Source: JACCTU01 sp963798985
GTDB lineage: Bacteria > Actinomycetota > Thermoleophilia > Gaiellales > Gaiellaceae
Assembly: GCA_963798985.1 (NCBI GenBank)
Contig: CAWCVL010000007.1
Coordinates: forward strand, 372,001-436,000
Reading direction: 5' to 3'
DNA: 64,000 nt
Below the pieces are notes generated by a model, which was not told the DNA's origin, made no database searches, and worked only from the letters and a program-made list of their open reading frames with translations. Positions 51,812 through 61,629 of the stretch are shown here, piece by piece. A program made the position numbers and the translations under genes. Positions within the stretch are counted from its first letter, which is position 1. The number at the start of each line of letters is the position of its first letter.

Positions 51812-52853
51812 CTACGGCGCGAGCTCGTGAGCAAGGCCGAAGTGCGAAAAGAGCCCGGGGAGGATGAAGGCGGTGATCTCCTTGATCCGTGAGCCCTCGA
51901 ACGTGAGCACGTCGATCGCCGCGGCCGTGAAGCGTCCGGTCTCGCTGTTCCGCTGGTAATAGGCGACGGCCACCTGCCCGTTCGCACAGGTCGGCACGGC
52001 GCGTGCCTCGGCGCAGAACTCAACGGCGGCATGTGCGAAGCCGGCGATCGTCTCGCTGCCGCGCCACCAACTCGCCCAGGGCGGCATGGAGAAGACGGCG
52101 TCGGCGGCCAGCAGTTCCAGCAGCAGGTCGACGTCGCCTCGTTGCCACGCATCGACGTACGCGTCGACGAGTTCTCGGGTCCGCTCGTCGCCGAGCGAGC
52201 GCAAGGTCTCCTGCTGGCTCTGCTCGGGGAGACGATCGTCGATGGTCTTGCGTGCGCGCTGTAAGGCGCTGTTCACCGACGCGACGGTCGTCTCTAGCGA
52301 CTCCGAGACCTCTCGCGCCGAGAAGCCGAGCACCTCGCGCATGACGAGCACCGCGCGCTGGGTGGCCGGCAGGTGTTGGAGCGCCGCGACGAAGGCGAGT
52401 TCGACGGCCTCGCGCTGCTCGTAGCGTGCGTCCGGCGCGGCATAGCCCTCCCCGAGCCCCAGCGTCTCGTCCGGGTAGGGCTCGATCCACACCGACTCGA
52501 CGAGCGGCTCACCGAGGTCGTGCGTGAACGTCGTCGGCGGGGCCGTAGTCGATCGGAAGCACGCGCTTTGGCCGTCGCGAGATCGCGTCCAGGCACGCAT
52601 TGGTCGCGATCGTGTAAAGCCAGGAGCGAAGTGTGCTTCGACCGCCGAACCCGGATAGGCCCCGCCACGCGCGCAGGAGGGTGTCCTGGAGGGCGTCCTC
52701 GGCGTCGTGCAGCGAGCCCAGCATCCGGTAGCAGTGGGCGTGGAGCCCTGCTCGATGGTCCTCGACGATGCGGCGAAAGGCGTCCTCGTCGCCGCCGCGG
52801 GCGGCGTCGAGCAGCTCTCGGTCCTGGATCGAGCCTGTGGGGGTGACGGACAT
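51812..52853 (-). CDS. SigX5/SigG-like ECF sigma factor with C-terminal SnoaL-like domain (frameshift)
   Basis: About 347 residues. Region 2 is HRAGLHAHCYRMLGSLHDAEDALQDTLLRAWRGLSGFGGRSTLRSWLYTIATNACLD. Then PLVESVWIEPYPDETL and region 4 LPATQRAVLVMREVLGFSAREVSESLETTVASVNSALQRARKTI. The C-terminal ~130 residues (LVDAYVDAWQRGDVDLLLELLAADAVFSMPPW..W) are a SnoaL-like fold found in this sigma group (TIGR02960-type), which is thought to replace an anti-sigma factor. One base near 52535 shifts the frame. The start is ATG 52853. Confidence 0.88.
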
Positions 52854-52942
52854 CGTCAGTAGCTTAGACCGGCGCCGGCGACCGAACTCATCGCTGCCGC
52901 CGATGAGTTCTCCGGGCGACGCCAGTCGAAAGAGGCAGGGCT

Positions 52943-53320
52943 ATGAGGCCGGCCTGCGTCAATCCCGTCGTTCACTTGGAGCTCCACACCGGCAATCTCT
53001 CGCGCGCCTGCGCCTTCTACACGCGACTGTTCGGCTGGCACGCGGAGAAGATCGCCCTCGACTGTGGGTCATACCTCGCGCTCGACCTGGGCAACGGGAT
53101 CGAGGGCGGCGTCGTCGAGCTCGACACCGAGCGCGCCCTGTGGCTGCCCTACGTCGAGGTCACCGACGTCGCCGAAGCGACCGAGCAGGCGCGTCTGCTC
53201 GGGGCGTCGGTGCCGGTCGAGCCCCGAGAGGGCCCGGCGGGCTGGCGAAGCGTCGTCGCAGTACCCGCCGGGGCCGAGATCGCCCTCTGGCAGCCGAAGG
53301 TTCCGAGGTCGCGGCGATGA
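52943..53320 (+). CDS. VOC/glyoxalase-fold protein
   Basis: A 125-residue protein. PVVHLELHTGNLSRACAFYTRLFGWHAEKIAL is the first beta-alpha-beta unit of the vicinal-oxygen-chelate fold. YVEVTDVAEATEQARLLGASVPVEPREGPAGWRSVVAVPAGAEIALWQPK is the second. It is probably a dimeric metal-binding protein; the activity (glyoxalase, dioxygenase, resistance) cannot be told. It is divergent from the sigma factor and 6 bases before the next gene. Confidence 0.78.
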   Translation: MRPACVNPVVHLELHTGNLSRACAFYTRLFGWHAEKIALDCGSYLALDLGNGIEGGVVELDTERALWLPYVEVTDVAEATEQARLLGASVPVEPREGPAGWRSVVAVPAGAEIALWQPKVPRSRR

Positions 53321-53326
53321 GTCCAC

Positions 53327-53851
53327 GTGCGTAGCGGGCTGGACGAGCTGGTGGCTGCGGTCCGCGCCGTCGTCAGCAAGCAGGCCGACTGGGAACAGAC
53401 GGCGCGTCTCGTGGCCGGCGAGTTGGCCCGCCAGCTACCGCCGCCCGAGCTGCTCACGGCCGAGCAGCGGATCGGCGACCCGGAGAGCTACCGCAGCCAC
53501 GTGCTCCACACCGAGCCCGACGGGACCTTTTCCATCGTTGCGCTGGTCTGGCACCCCGGGCAGGTGACAGCGATCCACGATCACGTGACCTGGTGCGTGT
53601 TCGGGGTTATCCAGGGGGTCGAGCATGAGGAGCTCTTCACGCTCGACGAGAAACGAGGATGCCTCGTCGAGGTTGGAACCAGAACGAACAGCTCAGGAGA
53701 AGTGAGCGGATTCGCTCCGCCGGGCGACATTCACCGCGTCCGAAACGCGGGCGATCACACCGCGATCTCGATCCACGTCTACGGGACCGACGTCTCCCGG
53801 ATCGGCTCGAGTGTCCGACGCTACTACGCGCACCCGATCCTGCCTGCCTGA
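53327..53851 (+). CDS. Cysteine dioxygenase-like cupin protein
   Basis: A 174-residue thiol-dioxygenase-type cupin. FSIVALVWHPGQVTAIHDHVTWCVFGVIQGVEHEELF contains HxH and the Glu-side helix, and GFAPPGDIHRVRNAGDHTAISIHVYGTDV the second-motif His, as in cysteine/3-mercaptopropionate dioxygenases (3-His iron site). It would oxidise a small thiol to its sulfinic acid. The start, a GTG, is 6 bases from the VOC gene, so the two form an operon. The tRNA-Gly follows. Confidence 0.8.
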   Translation: MRSGLDELVAAVRAVVSKQADWEQTARLVAGELARQLPPPELLTAEQRIGDPESYRSHVLHTEPDGTFSIVALVWHPGQVTAIHDHVTWCVFGVIQGVEHEELFTLDEKRGCLVEVGTRTNSSGEVSGFAPPGDIHRVRNAGDHTAISIHVYGTDVSRIGSSVRRYYAHPILPA

Positions 53852-53914
53852 TCGGGCGACGAGCACTCGGGGACGACGGGAGCGACAAGAAGCCGCCGCT
53901 ATACTGGCCGGCGC

Positions 53915-53988
53915 GCGGATGTAGCTCAGTTGGCTAGAGCGTCTGCTTGCCATGCAGAAGGTCGTGGGTTCGAGTCCCATCATCCGCT
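53915..53988 (+). tRNA. tRNA-Gly (GCC)
   Basis: A complete cloverleaf: acceptor GCGGATG/CATCCGC, D arm GCTC/GAGC, anticodon arm TCTGC-TTGCCAT-GCAGA with anticodon GCC, T arm GTGGG-TTCGAGT-CCCAT. Discriminator T, CCA not encoded. A decayed copy of its 3' half lies at 55159-55192. Confidence 0.95.
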
Positions 53989-53990
53989 CT
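53958..53990 (+). repeat. Direct repeat, copy 1 (tRNA-Gly 3' half)
   Basis: AAGGTCGTGGG followed by the T arm, ATCATCCGC and TCT; nearly repeated at 55159-55192 with two substitutions and one inserted A. Confidence 0.65.
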
Positions 53991-54058
53991 CCTGAAAGCC
54001 CCAGCCAAGGGGCTTTTTCGTGGTCCGACCGACCCGGGAATCGGCACGATGCGGAACC

Positions 54059-55045
54059 TCAGCGGTCGATCATCCGCTGCTGGGCCTCCGCATAGCGGGC
54101 GCCCTGCGCGGTGATCTGCGCTGCAGCGGTCTCGATCTCCTGCCGGTCCTCATGGGTGAGCTCGACGTCGACTGCGGCGACGTTCTCCTCGAGGCGGTGC
54201 AGCTTCGTCGTGCCGGGGATCGGGACGATCCACGGCTTCTGGGCGAGGATCCAGGCGAGCGCAATCTGCGCGCGCGTCGCACCTTTCTGCTCCGCGACGC
54301 GCCCGAGGAGCTCGATGAAAACGCGGTTCGCCGTGCGCGCCTCCGTGTCGAACCGGGGAACCGTCATGCGGAAGTCGGAGCTCTCGAACGTCGTGGACTC
54401 GTCGATCGTCCCGGTCAGGAAACCCTTCCCAAGCGGGCTGAAGGGCACGAAGCCGATCGCGAGCTCCTCGAGCGTCGGCAGGATCGCCTCCTCCGGCTCG
54501 CGCCACCACAGGGAGTACTCGCTCTGTAGGGCAGTGACGGGTTGGACGGCGTGCGCGCGTCGGATCGTCTGCACTCCCGCTTCGGAGAGGCCGAAGTGCT
54601 GCACCTTGCCTGCGGCGATCAGATCCTTCACCGTGCCGGCGACGTCCTCGATGGGGACGTTCGGGTCGACGCGGTGCTGGTAGAGCAGGTCGATCGTGTC
54701 CGTCCGGAGCCGCCTCAGCGACGCGTCGACGCTCCGCTCGATCGTCTCCGGGCGGCTGTCTATCCCGTGGCTCCCGCCGTCTTCCAGGTCGAAGCCGAAC
54801 TTCGTCGCGAGCACGACCTGGTCACGGACGGGCTCGAGCGCCTCGCCGACGAGCTCCTCGTTCGTGAACGGCCCGTAGACCTGCGCGGTGTCGAAGAAGG
54901 TCACCCCGCGTTCGACCGCGTCGCGGATCAGGCCGATCATCTCCCCCCGGTCGGGGAACGGCGGGTAGCTCTGGCTCATCCCCATGCAGCCGAGTCCAAC
55001 GGCCGACACTTCCAGCTGCCTTCCTCCGAGTGTGCGCTTCTGCAT
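54059..55045 (-). CDS. Aldo/keto reductase
   Basis: A 328-residue NADPH-dependent AKR. GVTFFDTAQVYGPFTNEELVGEAL contains the catalytic Asp and Tyr, LATKFGF the Lys, and YQHRVDPNVPIEDV the His. GLSEAGVQTIRRAHAVQPVTALQSEYSLWWREPE and PIPGTTKLHRLEENV complete the barrel and NADP site. It resembles YhdN/Tas-like and AKR13-type reductases acting on broad aldehydes. The frame is intact. It is the only gene between tRNA-Gly and a partial copy of that tRNA. Confidence 0.92.
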   Translation of the reverse strand: MQKRTLGGRQLEVSAVGLGCMGMSQSYPPFPDRGEMIGLIRDAVERGVTFFDTAQVYGPFTNEELVGEALEPVRDQVVLATKFGFDLEDGGSHGIDSRPETIERSVDASLRRLRTDTIDLLYQHRVDPNVPIEDVAGTVKDLIAAGKVQHFGLSEAGVQTIRRAHAVQPVTALQSEYSLWWREPEEAILPTLEELAIGFVPFSPLGKGFLTGTIDESTTFESSDFRMTVPRFDTEARTANRVFIELLGRVAEQKGATRAQIALAWILAQKPWIVPIPGTTKLHRLEENVAAVDVELTHEDRQEIETAAAQITAQGARYAEAQQRMIDR

Positions 55046-55158
55046 CGCTCCTCCTACGATCTAGTTGGCGGCGGCGAACTGCGGTTCGTCGACTGCGAGC
55101 GACGATGACAGGTCCGCAACGGCTGTGGCGGGATCGGTTGCCGACCACTTGCTACGCA

Positions 55159-55192
55159 AAGGTCGTGGGGTCGAGGCCCAATCATCCGCTCT
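55159..55192 (+). repeat. Direct repeat, copy 2 (decayed tRNA-Gly 3' half)
   Basis: Matches 53958-53990 except for two G-for-T changes and one extra A. Only the T arm and acceptor 3' strand remain. It forms the last codons and the stop of the cyclase-ATPase gene on the other strand. Confidence 0.65.
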
Positions 55193-57689
55193 GGAACGTT
55201 CTCTTTTCGTTGTCGTCCTCGCCAAGCGCGATCGCGGCGGCGTCCCAGACATCGAGCTGCCGTCCCTCCTGGACGCCGGCGACGAACTCGGGAGCCGTCT
55301 CGTGGATTAGCTGTCCGGCACGCTCGGCGCGCACTGCGCTCCCAGGCGCGCGTACGGCCCGCGCTCCCGTTCCGCCTCGACCGCGCCCCAGAAAGACCTG
55401 CGTGTCGAGGCTGTCCCCGCACCAGCGCTGCACGGGCCAGCGCCGTCAATGGCATGAACGTGCCCGCCGGACTCTCGCCCGGCCGGAGGAGTCGCAGCGC
55501 TTCGTGGCCAGTCTTGCTCGGCCTCGTCGAGGTCACCGCGATCGAGCGCGACGTACGCGAGATGCCCGAGGCAACTTGCTCGCCACCAATCCCAGCACAG
55601 GTCGCCCGCCATGGCCGCGCTCTTCCGTATCAGGTCCGTGCCGCCTTCGACATCGCCGCTCTTCACGCGGACCCGGCCGAGCAAGGAGTAGTTGGCGACC
55701 TCGATGAAGCGGGAACCGCCCACGCGAACGCTCCAGCGACTCCTCGGCGAGTTCCTGCGCTCTCTCCAGATCCCCACGTTGCGACGCGCTGTTCGCGAGA
55801 CGCTCGGTCAGCTGTGCAATGCCGCGTTCGTCCGCGAGGTCCCGAAAGAGCGCGAGGCTTTCCTCGTAGGGGGGGTCGCAGGACTCGAAGTCTCCTGCGA
55901 CGTGCAGAGCCCCGCCGCGGACGCGGAGGGCGCTGGCTCTCAAGGCCGGCGAGATCTCGTCGGCCATCGGGAACAGCCGATCGAGCCGGCGGAGGACTTC
56001 CTCGGGCGCATGGGTATTCCAGAAGTTCTCGAGCGAGACGAGCAGCTCGAGCGCGAGCTCGACGTCGTTGTCCGACGCCCAGTCCAGGGCTGCTCGCATG
56101 TCGTCGCGCTCGGCGAGGACGAGCGGGAGCTGGAACGGCTCATCGTCTTCCTCCGTCAGATGGGCTGATCGGGCGATCGCGAGCATCCGCTCCGCGTGTC
56201 GTCGCCGAATGACGCCGGCATCCGGCGATTCGTCGAGTCGCTCCGCGGCGAACTCCCGGATCGTCTCCAGCATCCACGAAGCGCTCCTCGCCGATCGCCG
56301 GTGCGCCGACGGAGGAGGCTCTTGTCGAGGAGCGACTCGAGGGTGTCGAGATCCGCCTCGGCAGACTTCTTCACCGGACTCCAGGGTGCACCCTGCGGCG
56401 AAGACCGAGAGCGTGCGAAGAGTGTCCTTTCGGCCTCGTCGAGAAGGTCGTACGACCACCGATGGTCGTCCGCAGCGTCGCGTGCCGCTCGTCGGCGTCC
56501 CGCGTCCCCTGAGGAGGTCCAGCCGTTGCCCGAGCCGCTCGAGGAGCGCCTCCGGCGCGAGCAGCTTCGTCCGGGCGGCAGCAAGCTCGAGCGCAAGCGG
56601 CAGACGATCGAGGCGCTCGCAAAGCTCGCCGATCACAGGCGTCGGCGCGGTGTCGGGACGGACGGCGCGGGCACGTTCGACGAAGAGCGCCACGGCTTCG
56701 TCGCCGAAGAGAGGCGGCAGGTCGAACTCGTACTCTCCCTGGATGCGGAGTGGCTCCCGCGAGGTCACGAGCAGGCGCATCGAGGGAGCCGCGGCCACGA
56801 GCTCCGCGAGCCGGGCGCAGCTGCGGGCAACAGGTGCTCGGCGTTGTCGAGCACGAGCTGCGTTCTGCGACCTCCTGTGGCGGCGGCGAGCCCGTGCGGC
56901 TCCGGGCTCGGGGCGCCGAGCCGGTCGGCGATCGTCGGGAGCACGAGCGTGCCGTCGCGGAGCGGTGCGAGCGCGACGAAGAGCGTCGAGCCGTCTGCCT
57001 CCTCGGCCAGCAGCCTGGCGAGCTCGATCGCGAAGCGCGTCTTGCCGGTACCGCCCGGCCCGACGATCGTGAGCACACGCGGGTCGCGGTCGAGAACGAG
57101 CGAGATGGCCTCGAAGAGCTCGCGCTCGCGCCCGAGGAAACGGGTTGGGGGCGTCGGTAAGTCGACGCTCCCCGGCGTACGCAGCGGCGGAAACTCCCCC
57201 TCGCCGAGCTGATGGAGGCGAGTCGCGCCCTCGAAGTCCTTCAGCCGATGCAGGCCGAGGTCGCGGAGCGGCTCGCCGTCGAGGAGGGCGGCCGTCGTCT
57301 GCGAGCACGACCGTCTGGCCGCCGTGGGCGAGCGCTCCCACGCGCGCGCCGCGGTGAACGTCGATGCCGATGTAGCCCTCGGCGCCGAGGTTGGCGGCTC
57401 CGGTGTGGAGGCCATGCGCACGCGGATCGGCCCGTCCCGCGAGCGCCTCGCCGCCCGCCCGCGCGGCGTCGGCCGCTCCCTGGGCGGTCGGGAAAGCGAC
57501 GAGGAAGGCGTCGCCCTGCGTGTCGACCTCGACGCCGCCGTTGGCCGCGAACGCCTCGCGCAGCGCGCGCCGGTGCTCGGCGAGCGCCTCGCCGTATGCG
57601 TCCGGGCCGAGCTCCCGGAGCAGGCGCGTCGAGCCCTCGATGTCGGTGAAGAGGAACGTGACCGTTCCGGTCGGGAGATCGGCGTGCAC
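55182..57689 (-). CDS. Class III cyclase fused to NB-ARC-type ATPase and TPR repeats (several frameshifts)
   Basis: About 830 residues. Residues 1-~165 are a class III cyclase (VTFLFTDIEGSTRLLRELG with the metal Asp, VEVDTQGDAFLVAFPT, GLHTGAANLGAEGYIGIDVHRGARV). Then an ATPase: RFLGRERELFEA, Walker A VGPGGTGKTRFA, Walker B TQLVLDNAEHLL, LLVTSREPLRIQGEYEFDLPPL, LPLALELAAAR. The C-terminal part is TPR-like helices ending APEFVAGVQEGRQLDVWDAAAIALG. No HTH domain follows. At least four frameshifts (near 57290, 56820, 56500 and 55600) split it. It is a probable signalling ATPase with nucleotide-cyclase output. The last residues run into the decayed tRNA-Gly copy. Confidence 0.8.
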
Positions 57690-57715
57690 TGCTTTGAGGG
57701 TACGACGTCAGCCCG

Positions 57716-58675
57716 TCAGTCGGGCAGGTACCGCTCGCGCAGGGCTGCGGTCGTCTGCGCCGGGAGGACTTCGGCGTCGAGTAGCTGCTCGACGGTCACC
57801 GAGCGCGAACGTCGTGTCGTCCACGAGTAGGTCTCGGTACCGCTCGCACGCGTCGGCGAAGTCGGTGTTGCCGGCTGGGGTGGACGACGACGAGCCGGCC
57901 CCAGCGCCACGCGCGGCTCGGGTGCTGCAGCATCGACAGCACGAGCAGGTGGTCGAGCCAGATGTGGATGAGCTCCGTGCCCGTTGACCGCGTCGAGCGC
58001 TCCCGGCACGAAGCTGCCCGACGTCTCGGTGACCTCGCGGTACCGCGGGAGGCCGGGTCGGCTTCGGCGGCTGCGGTCTGTTGACCTCGTGGTACGCGGT
58101 CACGACGCCGACGATTCCCTCGGTGCCGTCGCCGAGGTCGAGCACGAAGGCGACGTCCCAGGCGACGAGGTTGCCGAGGAAGGCCGAATCGAGCCGGCCC
58201 GGGCGAGTGCGCGAAGCGGACCTCGCGCACGGTGCCCGGGGCGTCCGGGAACCACGTGTGAACCGCGCGTTCGGCAAGCCGGAGGTCGGCGGCCAGGTCG
58301 CCGAACAGGTTGAAGCAGAAGGCCGCGACGACAGGAGATCCGCCCACAGGCGCTTGTGATCGAAGCTCTGGTGACGCTCGACGAACGACGTCCGCGCCCT
58401 CGCCGCTTCGAGTGCGCCCGGGCCGAGGAAGTTCGCGCCCGTCTCTTTCGCGTAGTCGAACGGCAGGCGGCTCCCGACGGGTCGCATCGGCCCGCGCGGG
58501 CTGCGGCGTAGATTGGTTGCGAGCCGATTGGGTGTCCGTTGGTCGCGCGCCACTGCGCCTGGTGGTAGCGCAGTCTGCGGCGGAACTCGGTCATCGCCGG
58601 CTGTCGCGGCACGTTGTCGTCGGCTTCCCAGCAGTGCGCGGCCTCGAGCTCTGTCTTGGTGAGCGTCGCGGCCAT
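57716..58675 (-). CDS. Putative PD-(D/E)XK nuclease-like protein (several frameshifts)
   Basis: About 320 residues once joined across at least four frameshifts. Pieces are MAATLTKTELEAAHCWEADD, HPIGSQPIY, FDYAKETGANFLGPGALEAAR, VVAAFCFNLFGDLAADL, DSAFLGNLVAWDVAFVLDLGDGTEGIVGVVTAYHE, IHIWLDHLLVLSMLQH and VTVEQLLDAEVLPAQTTAALRERYL. The order resembles the PGN_0703-type putative restriction endonucleases. There, the Asp before a strand and a G-x-E-x-K-YHE motif form the site; here it reads GVVTAYHE, so the Glu/Lys may be lost or misread. The assignment is from memory of the family and uncertain. Confidence 0.45.
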
Positions 58676-58746
58676 GTCACATCGTCGCTGATCCGGTCGA
58701 AGCCCTGGAGCCCGAAGGGCTCGCAGGGCTTGGACGTCAGAGGAGC

Positions 58747-59547
58747 TCAGACGACGAGCGTGAGGATGAGGATCGCGAAGACCACGCTCTGGGCGCTGTG
58801 CACCGCGATTCCGATCCAGGCGCTCCGGTAGCGCTTCGTCGGGTAGGCGAGGGTGAACGTGTCGAGGAGCGTCGCCGGCATCGCCCACGGCACGTGCAGG
58901 TGGTAGCCGGTGAAGAGGAGGCCGTTCGCGACCCAGTCTCCGCGTCCGAAGGCGCCGTTCATGCGCGGAAGGAGGTACCCGCGAAACAGGAGCTCCTCGC
59001 CGACGATGGTGAACACGAACATCCCGAGGATGAGGCCGTACCAGCCCCAGGCGCCGTCCAGGAACGCCTTGCCGGCGTCCGACTCGACGAGCGTGGCGAA
59101 GTCCCGGTTCTCGGGAGCCGCGAACGCGGGACCAGCTCCTGCGACGCCGCGAAGGCCAGGATCATCGGGATCACGATCAGCCAGATCCGGCCGCCGACCC
59201 GTCCGCTGCGCGGACTTCGCGGTGAGCGAAGCCAGAGCGCCTCGCGGACCGTCGACCAGCGGAGCGTCCGCTGCTCGCGGCCGACGAGGATCGCGACGAG
59301 AACGAACTGCCAGACGAGACCGATGCGTGAGAGACACGATCAGCGCCTTCGTCATCGGCACGATGCCCGTCGCCGGCGAACCGGTCTTCGAGCACGGGCG
59401 CAACGAGCCAGGCGAGCACTGCCATCGGGAGCGCGGCGGCCGCCCAGACGGCGATGATCGCGCGGATCCGCAGCTGCGGAATCTCGACGCTCGAGACGGC
59501 GGCGTCGGTGCGGGGGCAGTGGCTGTGAGTGGATACGAGACGCTCAT
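58747..59547 (-). CDS. CPBP-family intramembrane protease-like protein (several frameshifts)
   Basis: About 265 residues with six to eight spans. The C-terminal half has the CPBP signature: GMFVFTIVGEELLFRGYLLPRM (Glu-Glu and Arg), LLFTGYHLHVPWAMP (His) and a late WIGIAVHSAQSVVF (His). The family includes Rce1-like CAAX proteases and bacterial immunity or regulatory proteins. The N-terminal half is broken by about three frameshifts between 59100 and 59480. The ATG 59547 start reads MSVSYPLTATAPAPTPP. It is divergent from the histidine kinase. Confidence 0.75.
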   Translation of the reverse strand: MSVSYPLTATAPAPTPPSRASRFRSCGSARSSPSGRPPRSRWQCSPGSLRPCSKTGSPATGIVPMTKALIVSLTHRSRLAVRSRRDPRRPRAADAPLVDGPRGALASLTAKSAQRTGRRPDLADRDPDDPGLRGVAGAGPAFAAPENRDFATLVESDAGKAFLDGAWGWYGLILGMFVFTIVGEELLFRGYLLPRMNGAFGRGDWVANGLLFTGYHLHVPWAMPATLLDTFTLAYPTKRYRSAWIGIAVHSAQSVVFAILILTLVV

Positions 59548-59685
59548 TGCGTCCTCCTTTTGGGTCGATTCCATTGCTCGACGCTAGGAGGCGATTGCGT
59601 ATCGCGCCTCGTCGGAAGGCCGGAATCGAACTCCGACGAGTCGACGATTCCGACTCCTACTCGGGTAGGAGGCGCCACGGAGAGC

Positions 59686-60872
59686 GTGCGGTACGTTCAG
59701 CGCGTGAGCCGGATCCGGCACGTAGCGCGCGAGTACTGGTTCGAGCTGCTGGTCGCGTTCCTGGCGATCGCGGGCATGCTCGAGCTCGTGGTCGGACGCG
59801 ACTCGCCGGGCGCGCCGCCCACGACGCTCTGGATCGCGATACCCACGGTGGGCGTTCTCGTACTGCCGCTCTTCGCACGTCGGCGCTTTCCGTTCGCCGC
59901 TCCGGCTGCCTACTGGCTCCTGGCGATGGCGATCTCGTTCGCCGACGGAGTGCTGCTCGCGTTCATCGGCAGCCTCGGCGTCGTCGGGTTGGCGAGCGCG
60001 TTCCTGCTCGGGAACCTGCGGAATCCACTGAAGGCAGGCGCCGGCCTGATCATCGTTCTCGTCGCGATCGTGGTCGTCGTCTACAACATCCCCGGTGCAG
60101 ACCGTCGGCGACCTCGTCTTCATTCCCCTTCGGTTCGTGGTCGCCTGGGTCGCGGGCTACGCGCTGCGTGAACGGGCCGAGCAGGCCGAAGCGGCGGAAG
60201 CGCGCGCCGCGCAGGCCGAACGCGAGCGTGAGGCCGCTGCGCGGATCGCGGTGGCGGAGGAGCGCTCGCGGATCGCCCGTGAGCTCCACGACATCGTCGC
60301 CCACGCCGTCAGCGTGATGGTGCTCCAGGTCGGCGCGGTCAGGCACAAGCTTCCCGATGCATTGGCCGAGGACCGCGACGCGCTGAGAGGTGTCGAGCGG
60401 GCCGGCCGGACAGCGCTCGCCGAGATGCGCCGCCTCCTCGCCGCAATGCGCCTGGAAGGGGACGAGGCCGAGCTCGTGCCCCAGCCCGGCCTCGACGGCC
60501 TCGACTCGCTGCTCGACGAGATCGGCCGCGCGGGCCTGCCCGTCGAGCTGCATGTCGACGGGAAGCCCGTTCCGCTTCCACGAGGGGTCGACCTCTCCGC
60601 GTATCGCATCGTTCAGGAAGGCCTGACCAACGCTCTCAAGCACGCGCACGCCAGCGACGCGGACGTGACCGTCCGTTACCGGCCGGACGAGCTGGAGATC
60701 GAGATGCGTGACAACGGCCAGCGGCAGCGCGACGAGCGACGGCCTCGGTCACGGGCTGATCGGCGTCCGCGAACGCGTCAAGATCTACGGCGGCAAGATG
60801 AACGCGGGTACGGCCGCCGACGGCGGCTTCGTCCTGAGCACGCGCCTCCCGCTCGTCCAGGACGAACGATGA
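59686..60872 (+). CDS. NarL-type sensor histidine kinase (two frameshifts)
   Basis: About 396 residues. Four to five N-terminal spans (WFELLVAFLAIAGMLELVV, LWIAIPTVGVLVLPLFA, and others) are followed by a HisKA_3 dimer part: RIAVAEERSRIARELHDIVAHAVSVMVLQVGAVR (phospho-His in RELHDIVAH). The HATPase domain reads RIVQEGLTNALKHAHAS, EIEMRDNG and GHGLIGVRERVKIYGG. Frameshifts near 60094 and 60728 need one base each. An AGGAGG lies 14 bases before GTG 59686. The stop overlaps the response regulator's ATG (ATGA), so they form a pair. Confidence 0.85.
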
Positions 60873-61629
60873 CGATCCGCGTGCTCGTCGCCGACGACCA
60901 GTCGATGGTCCGCGCCGGCTTTCGCATGCTGCTCGCCGGCGAGGAGGACATCGAAGTGGTGGCCGAGGCGAGCAACGGGCTCGAGGCCGTGGACAAGGCT
61001 GCGAGGTTTCATCCCTCCGTCGTCCTGATGGATATCCGCATGCCCGAGCTGGACGGTCTTCAGGCGACCCAACGCATCCTCGCGGCCGACGACACGGCGC
61101 GCGGATCCTGATTCTCACGACGTTCGACCTGGACGAGTACGTCTTCGAAGCGTTGAGAGCCGGCGCAAGCGGCTTCGTCCTCAAGGACGACTCTCCCGAA
61201 CAGCTGATCGCCGCGATCCGCACGGTCGCCGCGGGCGAAGCGCTCCTCTCGCCGACGATCACGAGACGCGTGATCGAGAAGTTCGTCCGCATCTCACGTC
61301 CGGCTCCTCCGAAGGAGTTCGAGGAGCTCAGCGACCGCGAGCGAGACGTCTTTCGCATGCTGGCTCGTGGGCTCTCCAACGCCGAGATCGGGAACGAGCT
61401 CTACATCAGCGAGACGACCGTCAAGACTCACGTCACGCACATCCTTCAGAAGCTCAACCTTCGCGACCGCGTGCAGGCAGTCGTGCTCGCGTACCAGACC
61501 GGCTCTCTTCGAGCCGGACCCGATGTCTCACGGTTAGGTCAGAGCCCCACCTACGGGCCGAGACGTGAGCTTCCGAGGGTGGTCGCCCCCAAGCCGACCA
61601 GGGAGAGGGACTGCGGCTCGGAGCCATAG
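60869..61629 (+). CDS. LuxR/NarL-family response regulator (frameshift)
   Basis: About 220-250 residues. The receiver IRVLVADDQSMVRAGFRMLLAGEEDIEVVAEASNG has the acidic pair, SVVLMDIRMPELDGL the phospho-Asp, and KDDSPEQLIAAIRTVAAGE the Lys. The HTH is LSDRERDVFRMLARGLSNAEIGNELYISETTVKTHVTHILQKLNLRDR. One base near 61103 shifts the frame. The C-terminal 40 residues after YQTGSLRAG are not family-like, and a further missing base could place the true stop at 61537. It is the partner of the upstream kinase. Confidence 0.85.
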
